A stretch of DNA of 43,234 nt from an uncultured Chlorobiaceae bacterium (GCA_903866255.1 CAIPMW010000025.1:1-43234), one strand, 5' to 3'. Positions 9,681 through 19,997 are shown, numbered from the stretch's first letter. A program made the numbers and translations. The notes: generated from the sequence alone by a model not told the origin.

Positions 9681-9702
9681 TATAAGGAATCGTATAAGGA
9701 AT
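9681..9702 (+). repeat. Direct repeat TATAAGGAAT x2 upstream of prfC
   Basis: TATAAGGAAT occurs at 9681-9690 and again at 9693-9702, a 12-bp period close to one helical turn, in the 287-bp divergent region between the AGCS symporter and prfC. It could be a regulator site or an accidental duplication. Nothing else recognisable lies in this intergenic region. Confidence 0.5.
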
Positions 9703-9758
9703 TTTTTCCAACAATGGGCAACAGTCCTGCACTGAAAGCAGAGATTCGATAAATAATA

Positions 9759-11336
9759 ATGGACTTAATAAAAGAGACCGCAAGACGCAAAACATTTGCC
9801 ATCATCAGCCACCCCGATGCTGGCAAAACCACTCTGACCGAAAAATTTCTCCTTTTCGGCGGTGCCATTCAGACGGCTGGTGCTGTGAAAAGCAACAAAA
9901 TCCGCAAAACAGCGACCAGTGACTTCATGGAGATCGAAAAGCAGCGCGGAATTTCCGTTGCCACATCGGTCATGGGTTTTGAGTATGCGGGAAAACGGGT
10001 CAATATTCTCGACACCCCTGGGCACAAAGATTTTGCCGAAGATACCTACCGGACATTGACTGCTGTTGACAGCGTCATTCTTGTAGTCGACAGCGTCAAA
10101 GGGGTAGAGGAACAGACCGAAAAGTTGATGGAGGTGTGCCGGATGCGCCAGACTCCGGTCATCATCTTCATCAACAAGATGGATCGTGAAGGGCGCAACC
10201 CTTTTGAACTCCTTGACGAACTTGAACACAAGCTCCAAATCAGTGTCAGGCCGCTGACCTGGCCAATCAGTCAGGGACAGACCTTCAAGGGTGTCTACAA
10301 CCTTTACAACAAAGAGCTCAACCTGTTTGAAGCCAATACCACCCGCATCAGCGAAAGCAATATTCGTGTCAATGACCTGAACGATCCTGAACTTGATAAA
10401 TGGATTCCGGAAAGTTTCGGCAAAAAACTCCGGGAAGACGTTGCTCTGATTGAAGGGGTCTACGAGCCATTTCACGAAGAGACCTACCGCGCCGGGCTGC
10501 TCGCCCCGGTCTTTTTCGGCAGCGCTATCAACAACTTCGGAGTAAGGGAACTGCTTGAGACATTCCTGGCCGTCGCACCAAGCCCCGATGAGCGAGAAAC
10601 AACCGAGCGCATCGTCAAAGCCTCTGAAGAGCCAATGAGCGGATTTGTCTTTAAAATCCACGCCAATCTTGATCCAAACCACCGCGATCGCACGGCATTT
10701 TTCAGGATTTGCTCAGGCAGTTTTGAGCGCAACAAGTTCTACTACCACACCAGGCTGAAGAAAAAAATACGCTTTTCAAGCCCAACCCAGTTCATGGCCA
10801 ACGAAAAAAGTGTCGTTGATGAGTCCTGGCCCGGCGATGTCATCGGCCTTTACGACAACGGCTCCCTGAAAATCGGGGACTCGCTTACCGAAGGTGAAGA
10901 GCTGCATTTCCGTGGCATTCCGAGCTTTTCGCCTGAAATTTTCAAGGCGCTCGAAAACCGCGACCCGATGAAGGCCAAACAGCTCGACAAGGGGGTGCGC
11001 CAGCTCACTGAAGAGGGTGTTGCCCAGCTCTTTATCCAGCACGGTGCCCGAAAAATTATCGGCACGGTTGGAGAGTTGCAGTTCGATGTCATCAAATTCC
11101 GTCTGGAACACGAGTATGGCGCCCAGTGCGACTTCACTCCCCTGCGCTTCAAAAAAGCATTCTGGATTACCGGCAACAACAAGGAGATGCTTGAAGAGTT
11201 TCTTCGCCGCAAATGGAATGCCATTGCACACGACAAAGAGGATCGTCCCGTCTTTTTTGCAGAAAGTGACTGGATGCTGAAAATTGCAAGGGATGACTAC
11301 CCGGAGCTTGAGTTTCATACCACTTCGGAGTTTTAA
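9759..11336 (+). CDS. prfC: Peptide chain release factor 3 (RF3)
   Basis: 525 aa translational GTPase that recycles RF1/RF2 from the ribosome after termination. G1 is HPDAGKTT (residues 18-25), switch II/G3 is DTPGH (D85), and G4 is NKMD (N139). The following domains contain the RF3-type [13 protein letters not shown] switch I segment and a C-terminal region ending in a W-M-L-K-I-A-R motif. Length is normal for RF3 (about 525-530), clearly shorter than EF-G. It appears monocistronic; no hairpin terminator was seen before the metal cluster that starts 100 bp downstream. Confidence 0.96.
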   Translation: MDLIKETARRKTFAIISHPDAGKTTLTEKFLLFGGAIQTAGAVKSNKIRKTATSDFMEIEKQRGISVATSVMGFEYAGKRVNILDTPGHKDFAEDTYRTLTAVDSVILVVDSVKGVEEQTEKLMEVCRMRQTPVIIFINKMDREGRNPFELLDELEHKLQISVRPLTWPISQGQTFKGVYNLYNKELNLFEANTTRISESNIRVNDLNDPELDKWIPESFGKKLREDVALIEGVYEPFHEETYRAGLLAPVFFGSAINNFGVRELLETFLAVAPSPDERETTERIVKASEEPMSGFVFKIHANLDPNHRDRTAFFRICSGSFERNKFYYHTRLKKKIRFSSPTQFMANEKSVVDESWPGDVIGLYDNGSLKIGDSLTEGEELHFRGIPSFSPEIFKALENRDPMKAKQLDKGVRQLTEEGVAQLFIQHGARKIIGTVGELQFDVIKFRLEHEYGAQCDFTPLRFKKAFWITGNNKEMLEEFLRRKWNAIAHDKEDRPVFFAESDWMLKIARDDYPELEFHTTSEF

Positions 11337-11435
11337 GGGTATAGCTGAACTTTAGCCAGAAAATATCAGTTACAAGAACAGGTTATGGTTTAGTAAAAAC
11401 GACTGGCATTAACAGCTTATTGTTGAACGTTGACT

Positions 11436-12749
11436 ATGAAGAGAGTTTATTTGCTGGCCGTCGTGATACCCTTTCTGCTGTTGCCACATTGCGAAATGTC
11501 GGCAGAGATACGAGTGCAGCCGGAAAATCTTGAGAGCCTCGTTGCTGCGGCAGTTGCCAACAATCCCGAAGTGAAGGCCTCTCATTCCCGCTGGAAGATG
11601 TTTGCCAGCAAGGCAAGGCAGGCCTCAGCGCTGGAGGATCCGATGGTTATGTTCAAGCTCCAGAACATGCTGGCTCGGCAACCCGGAGTCTTTAACAAGG
11701 ATCCCCAGTCCGCCAGGGTGGTCGGCATATCCCAACAACTCCCATTTTTTGGAAAGCGAGTGCTTCGAAAGGATGTTGCCCGGCATGAAGCTGACTCCTG
11801 GCAGTGGGCTCTGGAGGAGCGCAAGCTTGAGTTAACGCGTATGGTAAAAGAGAGTTACTATAGGCTTTGGGCTACTGAGAAGGAGTTGCTCATTGTCGAC
11901 AAAAACCTGAAACTCCTCACTGATCTCCTGACAATTGCCGAGTTGAAATACTCGATCGGTCAGGGAGTTCAACAGGATATCTTTAAGGCTGGCCTTGAGA
12001 AATCCAAAATGGTCGATATGCAGATTACCCTGCAGCAGCAACGCAAAAGCCTCGAAGCAAATCTCAATTACCTGCTCTGTCGTCCAGGGAATACGCCAGT
12101 CGGCCCTGTCGCAGATTTCGCACTGCCGGTTGTCTCGCTCTCTTCTGAACAACTCAACGCAATAGCCATTGAGCAGCGTCCACAGGTAAAAAGTCTGGCA
12201 AGTCTGATCCATAAAGGCGATGCATCGTACCGCCTTGTGCAAAAAGAGCGCTATCCTGATTTCAACCTCTCCCTTGAGTATATGTTTCGTCAACCTGTCT
12301 CTACTGATATGGTAACCGATCCTGGCGATAACATGGTGAGCCTGGGTGTCACTTTCAATCTCCCTGTTCAGCAAAAAAAACGCCAGGAGATGCAGGCAGA
12401 ATCATCCTTTGAGAGATCAATGGCAATTGATGAGCTGAATGCACTTAAAAACAATATATCCTATTCCATAAACGAAGGGCTGACTCAACTGGAACGGCGG
12501 CGTAAACTGGTTGATCTTTACAAAGAGGGCACTCTTCCCCAGGCAGAACAATCTCTCGAATCTGCACTGATCAGCTATCGGGTCAACAAGGTTGATTTTT
12601 TGACGCTGCTTGATAGCAGGATGAGCCTTTTCAACTATGAACGAGAACTCTACGAATCACAGGCTGAGTATATGATGACGCTTGCGCAACTCGAAGCGGC
12701 AATTGGAACCGATCCTGTAGCAGCACCCGGCCACATTCAACAGCACTAA
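11436..12749 (+). CDS. TolC/CusC-type outer-membrane efflux protein
   Basis: 437 aa from the ATG giving MKRVYLLAV; the TTG two codons upstream is less likely. A signal peptide covers the first 20-25 residues (hydrophobic VYLLAVVIPFLLLP). The rest is alpha-helical with coiled-coil-rich repeats typical of OEP (TolC) proteins, for example NNPEVKASHSRW at the start of the first repeat and KVDFLTLLDSR in the second. It should be the trimeric outer-membrane channel of the tripartite pump whose adaptor and RND subunits are encoded immediately downstream (24-bp gap to the adaptor start). Metal specificity comes from the partner genes rather than from this protein. Confidence 0.9.
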   Translation: MKRVYLLAVVIPFLLLPHCEMSAEIRVQPENLESLVAAAVANNPEVKASHSRWKMFASKARQASALEDPMVMFKLQNMLARQPGVFNKDPQSARVVGISQQLPFFGKRVLRKDVARHEADSWQWALEERKLELTRMVKESYYRLWATEKELLIVDKNLKLLTDLLTIAELKYSIGQGVQQDIFKAGLEKSKMVDMQITLQQQRKSLEANLNYLLCRPGNTPVGPVADFALPVVSLSSEQLNAIAIEQRPQVKSLASLIHKGDASYRLVQKERYPDFNLSLEYMFRQPVSTDMVTDPGDNMVSLGVTFNLPVQQKKRQEMQAESSFERSMAIDELNALKNNISYSINEGLTQLERRRKLVDLYKEGTLPQAEQSLESALISYRVNKVDFLTLLDSRMSLFNYERELYESQAEYMMTLAQLEAAIGTDPVAAPGHIQQH

Positions 12750-12773
12750 TATTTGCGATTTCAAGGTATCATC

Positions 12774-14075
12774 ATGGCTCTGAACAAAAAAATATCAATA
12801 TCCCTGCTGCTTGTTATGCTTGCTGTTGCGGCGGGCGGAAGCTGGTTTCTCTGGCATCAGCAGCAACCGGGAAAGGCAACCACCGAAAAGACGATTCAGC
12901 ACAAGCAACTCTACACCTGCTCCATGCACCCCTTCATTATCAGGGAGAAGCCAGGCCTCTGCCCGATCTGTGGTATGGAGCTGATCAAGAAAATTGATAG
13001 TCCAGCGACTGGAAGTGCTCTGCCAGTTGAGGAGCAGCCAGGGATGACGGGTCACATCTCTCTCTCACCGAACCAACGTGTCATGGCCAATGTTGCTACT
13101 GTACCAGCAACAATTGGCACTCTTAACAGGGAGATCAATGCTGTTGGTATTGTGCAGTACGACCAGTCACGACAATCGAAGGTCACCGCCTGGGTTGCCG
13201 GGCGTATCGACAAGCTCTATGTCAACAGTGCTGGAGCCATGGTGCATAAAGAGATGGCTGTAGCTGAAATATATTCCCCTGACCTTGTTGCAACACAACA
13301 GGAGTATCTGCTGGCGATCAAAAGTCGCAATCAGCTAAAAAATTCATCACTGCATGCCATTGCACAAAATGGAGAGGGTTTGGTTGAGTCAGCAAAACAG
13401 CGTCTGTTACTTTCCGGAGTTAAAGAGAAGCAGATAGCCGAGCTGGAAACATCAGGCAAACCTGACATACGGCTGCCCGTCTACTCTCACTTCTCTGGAG
13501 TCGTCATTGAAAAAATGGTGCAGCAGGGGCAGTATGTTAACATGGGTGAGGTACTCTTCACGCTTGCTGATCTTTCAACAGTCTGGGTAGAGGTAGAGGT
13601 TTACGAAAATGAGTTTTCATCGATGCGCCTCGGTCAGCAAGTCTCCATCAGCTCTCACTCTTTTCCGGGCTGGACATTCACTGGTCGATTGGCGTTCATC
13701 TACCCATTTCTTGACCCAAAGACAAGAACCGTCAAGGCACGTGTCGAATTGGCTAATCCTGGCCTGAAGCTGAAGCCGGACATGTTTGTCAATGCCGTTA
13801 TCAGAGTGCCACTTGAATCGACCATTGTGGTTCCGGTGACCGCTGTGATAGACACGGGCAAACGGCAGGTGGTCTGGATAGAAAGCTCCCCCGGGATGTT
13901 TGAAAGTCGCGATGTTCAGGTTGGAGAGAGGAGCACCGACAGTGTCCAGATCTTGTCGGGACTCAAGTCGGGTGACAAGGTGGCGGTCTCGGGAGCCTAT
14001 CTTATTGATTCTGAATCACAGTTGAAAGGGAGTAGCAGTGAACACGACACTATGCCAGGCATGAAAACGAACTGA
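12774..14075 (+). CDS. CusB-type periplasmic adaptor with heavy-metal-binding domain
   Basis: 433 aa from ATG (MALNKKISISLLL); an upstream in-frame TTG would add seven residues. An N-terminal membrane anchor/signal (residues 7-27) precedes a heavy-metal-binding domain with C49, M51, H52, C63, C66 and M68 (YTCSMHP ... CPICGMEL). The remainder is a membrane-fusion protein: barrel-sandwich/lipoyl halves around an alpha-helical hairpin, then beta-barrel (SGVVIEKMVQQGQYV; VWVEVEVYENE). It bridges the TolC-type channel and the RND pump, and in Cus systems it also hands Cu(I)/Ag(I) to the pump. The extra metal domain suggests capture of periplasmic metal. Confidence 0.92.
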   Translation: MALNKKISISLLLVMLAVAAGGSWFLWHQQQPGKATTEKTIQHKQLYTCSMHPFIIREKPGLCPICGMELIKKIDSPATGSALPVEEQPGMTGHISLSPNQRVMANVATVPATIGTLNREINAVGIVQYDQSRQSKVTAWVAGRIDKLYVNSAGAMVHKEMAVAEIYSPDLVATQQEYLLAIKSRNQLKNSSLHAIAQNGEGLVESAKQRLLLSGVKEKQIAELETSGKPDIRLPVYSHFSGVVIEKMVQQGQYVNMGEVLFTLADLSTVWVEVEVYENEFSSMRLGQQVSISSHSFPGWTFTGRLAFIYPFLDPKTRTVKARVELANPGLKLKPDMFVNAVIRVPLESTIVVPVTAVIDTGKRQVVWIESSPGMFESRDVQVGERSTDSVQILSGLKSGDKVAVSGAYLIDSESQLKGSSSEHDTMPGMKTN

Positions 14076-14119
14076 CCAGAAGATCAGATACCAAAGGATT
14101 TCCGACAAGCACTGCTGCC

Positions 14120-17100
14120 ATGATAGAAAAGATTATTGAATACTCTACCCGTAACCGGATCATCATCCTGATGGTTTTCGGTCTGGTCATCACCTGGGGA
14201 ATCTGGTCAATCTACAAGACTCCGGTAGATGCCATCCCCGACCTCTCCGATAACCAGGTGATTGTCTTTACAGACTATCCGGGCAGATCGCCCCAGGTGG
14301 TTGAAGATCAGGTGACCTATCCGCTTGCGGTCAACTTGCAGGGGCTGCCCCAGGTTCGTGCCGTGCGTGCATCGAGCGCTTTCGGCTTCTCCATGATATA
14401 TGTTATTTTTGAGGACAAGGCAGACATCTACTGGGCGCGAACCCGTGTGCTTGAGCGGTTGAACTATGCAGCCTCCCTGCTTCCACAGGGGGTGGTTCCT
14501 ACGCTTGGCCCGGATGGCACGGGTGTCGGCCATGTTTTCTGGTATACCATTGAGGGCAAGGGATATGACCTTGAGCAACTCAGAACCCTGCAGGACTGGT
14601 TTGTACGCTACCAGCTCAACACGGTTCCCGGTGTTGCAGAGGTGGCCTCTATTGGCGGCTTTGTTCGGGAATATCAGATTGATCTTGATCCAAACAAGCT
14701 CTTTGCCTACAACATCAAGGTTGGAAAGGTGATGGAGGCGGTCAGGGCCTCCAACAAGGATGTGGGGGGCAAGCTGATTGAACAGGCTGACGCAGAATAC
14801 CTGATCCGTGGCAGTGGCTATGTGAAGTCCAAAGAGGATCTTGAGAACATCGTGGTTGGTGCAGACATGCGCGGTACTCCGGTGTATGTCAGGAACCTTG
14901 GCACGGTCCAGATTGGAGGCGCTATTCGCCGCGGACTGCTTGAGATCAACGGTGAAGGTGAAACGGTTGGTGGCATTGTGGTGATGCGATATGGTGAAAA
15001 TGCAAAGGAGGTGATCGACCGCGTCAAACTTAAAATCACGGAGCTGGAGAAGGGGCTGCCCCCAGGTGTATCGATAAAGGTCTCCTACGATCGCTCTGAC
15101 CTCATCATGCGTGCAATCGAGACGCTCAAGAAAAACCTGCTTGAGGAGTCAATTGTTGTCTCTCTGGTGATTCTTCTCTTTCTGCTTCACTTCCGAAGCG
15201 CTTTGGTAATTGTGCTGACGCTGCCCGTCGCCGTCCTGATTGCCTTTATCACCATGAAGCTGATGGGTGTCACCTCCAACATCATGTCGCTTGGCGGTAT
15301 TGCCATTGCCATTGGCGTGCTGGTGGATGCCGGGGTGATTATGGTGGAGAACTGCTATCGCCATCTTTCAGAGATCCCTCCAGAAGAGCGGGATGCCAAA
15401 AGGCTGGAGATTGTCATCAGTTCAGCAAAGCAGGTTGGTCGGGCAATCTTCTTCTCTCTGGCCATCATCGTCCTCTCCTTTGTGCCGGTCTTCATGTTGG
15501 AGGGTCAGGAGGGGAAACTCTTCCATCCGTTGGCCTTCACCAAAACCTTCTCCATGATGGGGTCAGCCATGATTGCTATCACGCTGGTGCCGGCGCTGAT
15601 GTACTACTTCATGCGGGGCAAAATGCGACCGGAGAGCGCCAATCCCGTTTCGACCTTTTTTATCAAGCTCTATTCACCGGTGATCCGGTGGGTGCTGGTC
15701 TGGAAAAAAACCACCATTGCCCTTAATCTTGTGGCGCTTGGCATTGCTGTGCCGATGTTCCTGAATCTTGGTTCGGAGTTCATGCCACCTCTCGACGAAG
15801 GGTCGCTGCTCTACATGCCGGTGACGCTGCCCAATGTCTCCATAACCGAGGCCAAACGCATCATCCAGATACAGGACAAGATCATCAAGAGCGTGCCGGA
15901 GGTTGAGCAGGTGCTTGGCAAGGTTGGACGGGCAGAGACCTCCACTGACCCGGCACCGGTCTCCATGTTTGAAAGTATCATCATTCTGAAACCCAAAGAG
16001 CAGTGGAGAGCCGGAGTCAAGAAAGCTGATATTGTGGCCGAGCTGGACTCCAAACTGCAACAGATCGGCGTGCGTAACGGGTGGACACAGCCCATCATCA
16101 ACCGGATCAACATGCTCTCCACCGGTGTACGCACCGACCTTGGAGTTAAAATTTTCGGCAATGACCTCAATGTGCTCAAAGAACTGGCACTTCAGGCGGA
16201 GAGCATTCTCAAACCGATCAATGGTGCCGCCGATGTGGTGGCCGAGCGAGTTACCGGCGGCAACTACCTCGACATCACCATCGACCGACAGGCGGCGGCC
16301 CGATACGGAGTGAGCGTGAACGACATTCAGGATGTGATTGAGACTGCCCTGGGTGGCGAGATGCTCTCCACTGCCGTTGAAGGGCGCAACCGCTTTCCGA
16401 TCCGCCTCCGATACCTTCGCGATTATCGCGACAACATCCCGGCAATCGGGCGTATTCTGGTCGGTGGTATGGAGGGCTCACAGGTGCCCCTCTCTCTGGT
16501 CACAACCATAAAGATCACCACCGGAGCACCGGAGATCAACAGCGAAGGTGGCCTGTTACGATCGCTGGTCTACCTCAACGTCCGTGGCCGCGACATGGGA
16601 GGTTTTGTCACGGAGGCAAAACAGGTACTGGAACAAAAACTCAAATTACCAACTGGTTATTATGTTGCCTGGTCAGGCCAATGGGAGAACCAGATTCGTG
16701 CCAAAGAGCGTCTCCAGGTGCTGATACCGCTCGGCATGGTGATTATCTTCATTCTTCTCTACTTCACCTTCAAGTCAGTGCTGGAGGCATCAATGGTGAT
16801 GCTCTCGGTGCCATTCGCCCTGGTTGGAGGGGTCTATCTGGTTTCAGCTCTCCAGTACAACCTCTCGGTTGCCGTCTGGGTCGGCTTTATAGCACTCTAT
16901 GGGATCGCTGTTGAGACCGGCGTGGTGATGGTCATCTACCTGCACGAAGCGCTCGATAAAAAATTGCTCCACGGCCCCTGCAGTGAGCAGGATATTTACG
17001 ATGCCTCCTTTGAGGGAGCCGTGCTTCGTCTGCGCCCAAAGCTGATGACTGTGGCGGTTGCGCTGCTGGGGCTGATTCCTATTATGTGGTCGAGCGGCAC

Positions 17101-17257
17101 CGGAGCGGATGTGATGAAACCCATCGCCGCCCCCATGATTGGTGGAATGATTTCATCAGCAATTCATGTGCTTATCATGACGCCAGTGATCTTTGTGATG
17201 ATGAAAAAACGTGATCTTAAAAAAGGGAGGCTCCGCCATTCAGGAATGAAACACTGA
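14120..17257 (+). CDS. cusA: CusA-type heavy-metal RND efflux pump
   Basis: 1045 aa HME-RND inner-membrane pump with the usual twelve helices and two large periplasmic loops (NRIIILMVFGLVI start; GVLVDAGVIMVENCYR in the proton-relay helix). The three methionines that bind Cu(I)/Ag(I) in E. coli CusA (M573, M623, M672) have counterparts with the same spacing: M566 (SLLYM), M616 (PAPVSM) and M665 (NRINM), differences of 50 and 49 residues. This supports monovalent copper/silver export rather than the divalent Co/Zn/Cd export of CzcA. It uses proton influx and works with the two preceding gene products. The cupredoxin gene follows 112 bp later. Confidence 0.94.
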   Translation: MIEKIIEYSTRNRIIILMVFGLVITWGIWSIYKTPVDAIPDLSDNQVIVFTDYPGRSPQVVEDQVTYPLAVNLQGLPQVRAVRASSAFGFSMIYVIFEDKADIYWARTRVLERLNYAASLLPQGVVPTLGPDGTGVGHVFWYTIEGKGYDLEQLRTLQDWFVRYQLNTVPGVAEVASIGGFVREYQIDLDPNKLFAYNIKVGKVMEAVRASNKDVGGKLIEQADAEYLIRGSGYVKSKEDLENIVVGADMRGTPVYVRNLGTVQIGGAIRRGLLEINGEGETVGGIVVMRYGENAKEVIDRVKLKITELEKGLPPGVSIKVSYDRSDLIMRAIETLKKNLLEESIVVSLVILLFLLHFRSALVIVLTLPVAVLIAFITMKLMGVTSNIMSLGGIAIAIGVLVDAGVIMVENCYRHLSEIPPEERDAKRLEIVISSAKQVGRAIFFSLAIIVLSFVPVFMLEGQEGKLFHPLAFTKTFSMMGSAMIAITLVPALMYYFMRGKMRPESANPVSTFFIKLYSPVIRWVLVWKKTTIALNLVALGIAVPMFLNLGSEFMPPLDEGSLLYMPVTLPNVSITEAKRIIQIQDKIIKSVPEVEQVLGKVGRAETSTDPAPVSMFESIIILKPKEQWRAGVKKADIVAELDSKLQQIGVRNGWTQPIINRINMLSTGVRTDLGVKIFGNDLNVLKELALQAESILKPINGAADVVAERVTGGNYLDITIDRQAAARYGVSVNDIQDVIETALGGEMLSTAVEGRNRFPIRLRYLRDYRDNIPAIGRILVGGMEGSQVPLSLVTTIKITTGAPEINSEGGLLRSLVYLNVRGRDMGGFVTEAKQVLEQKLKLPTGYYVAWSGQWENQIRAKERLQVLIPLGMVIIFILLYFTFKSVLEASMVMLSVPFALVGGVYLVSALQYNLSVAVWVGFIALYGIAVETGVVMVIYLHEALDKKLLHGPCSEQDIYDASFEGAVLRLRPKLMTVAVALLGLIPIMWSSGTGADVMKPIAAPMIGGMISSAIHVLIMTPVIFVMMKKRDLKKGRLRHSGMKH

Positions 17258-17369
17258 GTGCGATTCCTCCCTGTAGCCCCGAACGGTAACAGCAAAAAGA
17301 GTGTTGCAATTCAGGTACCACCATCAAAAAATGATCGACATACAGAACCGGAATAATCAAAGGAACCCA

Positions 17370-17723
17370 ATGAAGAAGAATAGAATACCACTACTCACGA
17401 TAGCACTCATCGCTCTTGCCGCACCAGCCTCCTCTTTCGCCATTGCAGGAACGGGGAGCCTTTCGGCAGGCTATACAACAGCGCATGATATTTCCCCAAA
17501 TACCTTTACCGTAAAAACGGGTGAAAAGGTGCGACTTGAGATCAACCCCACCGACACCGCCTCCGGCTGTATGAGTGATATCATGATTCCCGGTTTATGG
17601 GAAAAGCCCCAACCGCTGATTAAAGGTAAAAAGGTTGTCATGGAGTTCACGCCACAAAAACCCGGCGCCTACAAAATAACCTGCGCCATGGGTGTGCAGC
17701 GTGGAGTCATTAACGTGCGATAA
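17370..17723 (+). CDS. Periplasmic cupredoxin-domain protein
   Basis: 117 aa from the ATG giving MKKNRIPLL, preceded by AAAGGA. A signal peptide covers residues 1-24 (cleavage near SFA-IA). The mature part is a cupredoxin-like beta-sandwich: NTFTVKTGEKV, GCMSDIMIPG with C67/M68, EFTPQKPGAYKITCAMG with C105/M107, and ending RGVINVR. The Cys/Met positions resemble the cupredoxin domains often linked to copper ATPases, where a Cys-Met set binds Cu. It lies between cusA and copA (9 bp to copA), so it probably buffers or shuttles periplasmic copper between the two exporters. No experimental homologue is named here. Confidence 0.85.
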   Translation: MKKNRIPLLTIALIALAAPASSFAIAGTGSLSAGYTTAHDISPNTFTVKTGEKVRLEINPTDTASGCMSDIMIPGLWEKPQPLIKGKKVVMEFTPQKPGAYKITCAMGVQRGVINVR

Positions 17724-17732
17724 GCTTTTTCC

Positions 17733-19997
17733 ATGAGCAGTGAGACCTACAGCGTCAAGGGAATGCACTGTGCAAGCTGTGCCTCCATCATCCAGAAAAA
17801 GCTCTCCAAAATTGAGGGCATTAAAGAGGTCAATGTCAATCTGGCGACGGAGACAGCGAAGCTTCAGTTTGAAGGCAATGGCTTGCCTCCCGAAGCGCTG
17901 AATGAGATTATCAATAAATATGGCTACTCCCTTGAGCTTGAAGAGCCTCCTGCGGCATTCTCGGCTGCCGTTTCCGATTCCACAAAGAAGAGAGAGGAGA
18001 AAGAGAGTGAGCTGCACAACCAACTCCGAAAAGTACAGTTAGCGCTCCCTGTTGCACTGGTAGTTTTTCTCCTCATGATGTGGGATATCGGCTCCATGTT
18101 TTTGCATGCCATCCCGCATCTGCCCATCTCCATGGAGCTTTTGAACATCCTCTTTATGCTACTCTCAACATGGATGGTCTTTCATACCGGCAAGCCATTC
18201 CTGCATGGCATTGTCATGTTTGTCAGAAGTGGAGCGGCAAGTATGGATACCCTGATCGGCATTGGCACGGTGACAGCATACCTCTATAGCGCGATTATCA
18301 CGCTTATTCCCGCAGTGAAATCGTTTCTGCACGCCCCTGATTCCACCTACTTTGACGTTACCATTGTTGTTATCGGCTTCGTCCTGCTGGGAAAATATCT
18401 GGAAGCCCGCTCAAAGATGAAGACTGGTGAGGCTATCGAAAAGCTGATCAATTTGCAGGCGAAATCCGCGTTGGTACTGAGAGGTGGAATAGAGATTGAT
18501 ATACCTGTTGAGCAGGTGAGAAGGGGTGAGATCGTTATCGTCAAGCCCGGCGAAAAACTCCCTGTTGACGGCATCATCAATGAAGGATATTCCACTCTTG
18601 ACGAATCCATGGTGACCGGAGAGTCGGTACCTGTGGATAAAAAGAGTGGCGATTCGGTTGTGGGCGGTACCATCAACAAGCAGGGATCGTTCACCTTTAC
18701 TGCTTCACATGTTGGTGCCGACACTCTCCTTGCCCGCATCATCAGGATGGTCGAAGATGCCCAGGGGTCAAAAGCTCCGATTCAGAACATTGCCGACAAG
18801 ATTGCTGGCGTATTTGTGCCTGTCGTTCTTGTGCTTGCTGCGTTAACCTTCATTATCTGGCTTACCGTTGGTTCATCACTGCTTGGCTTCTCTGTCGCTC
18901 TCTCATACGGTATCATGGGTATGGTTGGCATTCTCGTTATCGCCTGTCCCTGTGCGCTTGGGCTTGCCACACCAACCGCGATTATTGTTGGAATTGGCAA
19001 GGGGGCCGAATACGGTATTCTTATTAGAAATGCAGAGAGCCTCGAAAAGCTCAGCTCAATTGATACCGTCGTCTTCGACAAAACGGGCACCATTACCACA
19101 GGAAACCCGCAGGTGAGCGATACCATTTCTCTGGACAAGGAGAGAAGCATCACCTCCCTGCTGCAGATGGCTGCAACCATTGAAAACCGTTCGGAACACC
19201 CGTTGGCACAGGCAATTGTAGAAGCTGCCAAAAATCAGCAGCTCCCTCTTGGCGTGATCACCGATTTCAGGGCTCTCGAAGGGATAGGCGTTTCAGCAAG
19301 AATTGGCAACACACCCGTCATGATTCGCAAACCGCTTGAGAGTGAAAAAACAATGCCTGAGCTTAAAAAACTTCAGGAAGAGGGTAAAACGGTAGTTCTG
19401 ATTGAGGAGGATGGTACATGCAGAGGGCTGATTGCCCTGAGCGACACTGTGAAGGAGCAAGCCCGTGAGGCCGTTGCCGCACTTCACCGCAAAGGGCTCA
19501 AGGTTATCATGCTCACCGGTGACAACCTTCTGGCGGCAAACTATATGGCCAGGCAGGTCGGCATTGACGAGGTGATGGCAGAAGTGCTGCCGCAGGAAAA
19601 GGCAGAAAAAATAAAGGAGTTACAGAGAGAGGGCAGAAAAGTTGTGATGGCTGGAGATGGCATCAACGATGCTCCGGCTCTTGCCCAGGCTGATGTGGGT
19701 ATCGCGATGGCCACCGGAACAGACGTTGCCATAGAATCAGCTGGAATTACTCTGCTCAAGGGCGACATCAACAAGGTGGCGCAGGCCATAACACTCTCTC
19801 GCGCCACCATGCGGGTTATCCACCAGAACCTCTTCTGGGCCTTTATCTACAACATCATTGGCATTCCCCTTGCCGCCGGTGCCCTCTTTCCACTCTGGGG
19901 CATCTTCCTGAATCCTGTCTTTTCAGGGCTTGCGATGGCCGGGAGCAGCGTTTCGGTGGTCAGCAATTCGTTACGCTTAAAAGGGAGAAGGCTGTAA
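17733..19997 (+). CDS. copA: Copper-translocating P1B-type ATPase (CopA)
   Basis: 754 aa inner-membrane ATPase exporting Cu(I) from cytoplasm to periplasm. It has one N-terminal HMA domain (GMHCASC, C13 and C16), two leading helices, the TGES actuator motif (MVTGESVPV), the transport-site C405-P-C407 in helix 6 (IACPCALGLATP), the phosphorylated D449 (DKTGT), HP in the nucleotide domain (SEHPLAQA) and GDGINDAP (D642). Length fits single-HMA CopA proteins. The gene begins 9 bp after the cupredoxin gene and closes the metal cluster: CopA delivers cytosolic copper to the periplasm, from which the Cus-type pump can expel it. Confidence 0.96.
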   Translation: MSSETYSVKGMHCASCASIIQKKLSKIEGIKEVNVNLATETAKLQFEGNGLPPEALNEIINKYGYSLELEEPPAAFSAAVSDSTKKREEKESELHNQLRKVQLALPVALVVFLLMMWDIGSMFLHAIPHLPISMELLNILFMLLSTWMVFHTGKPFLHGIVMFVRSGAASMDTLIGIGTVTAYLYSAIITLIPAVKSFLHAPDSTYFDVTIVVIGFVLLGKYLEARSKMKTGEAIEKLINLQAKSALVLRGGIEIDIPVEQVRRGEIVIVKPGEKLPVDGIINEGYSTLDESMVTGESVPVDKKSGDSVVGGTINKQGSFTFTASHVGADTLLARIIRMVEDAQGSKAPIQNIADKIAGVFVPVVLVLAALTFIIWLTVGSSLLGFSVALSYGIMGMVGILVIACPCALGLATPTAIIVGIGKGAEYGILIRNAESLEKLSSIDTVVFDKTGTITTGNPQVSDTISLDKERSITSLLQMAATIENRSEHPLAQAIVEAAKNQQLPLGVITDFRALEGIGVSARIGNTPVMIRKPLESEKTMPELKKLQEEGKTVVLIEEDGTCRGLIALSDTVKEQAREAVAALHRKGLKVIMLTGDNLLAANYMARQVGIDEVMAEVLPQEKAEKIKELQREGRKVVMAGDGINDAPALAQADVGIAMATGTDVAIESAGITLLKGDINKVAQAITLSRATMRVIHQNLFWAFIYNIIGIPLAAGALFPLWGIFLNPVFSGLAMAGSSVSVVSNSLRLKGRRL

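Noticed and set aside
9765-10682. 305-codon minus-strand ORF opposite prfC
   Set aside because: Antisense shadow of prfC, which has all G motifs on the plus strand.
17258-17369. Separate promoter or regulator site before the cupredoxin gene
   Set aside because: No clear -35/-10 pair or palindrome could be seen in the 112-bp gap, so I did not list one.
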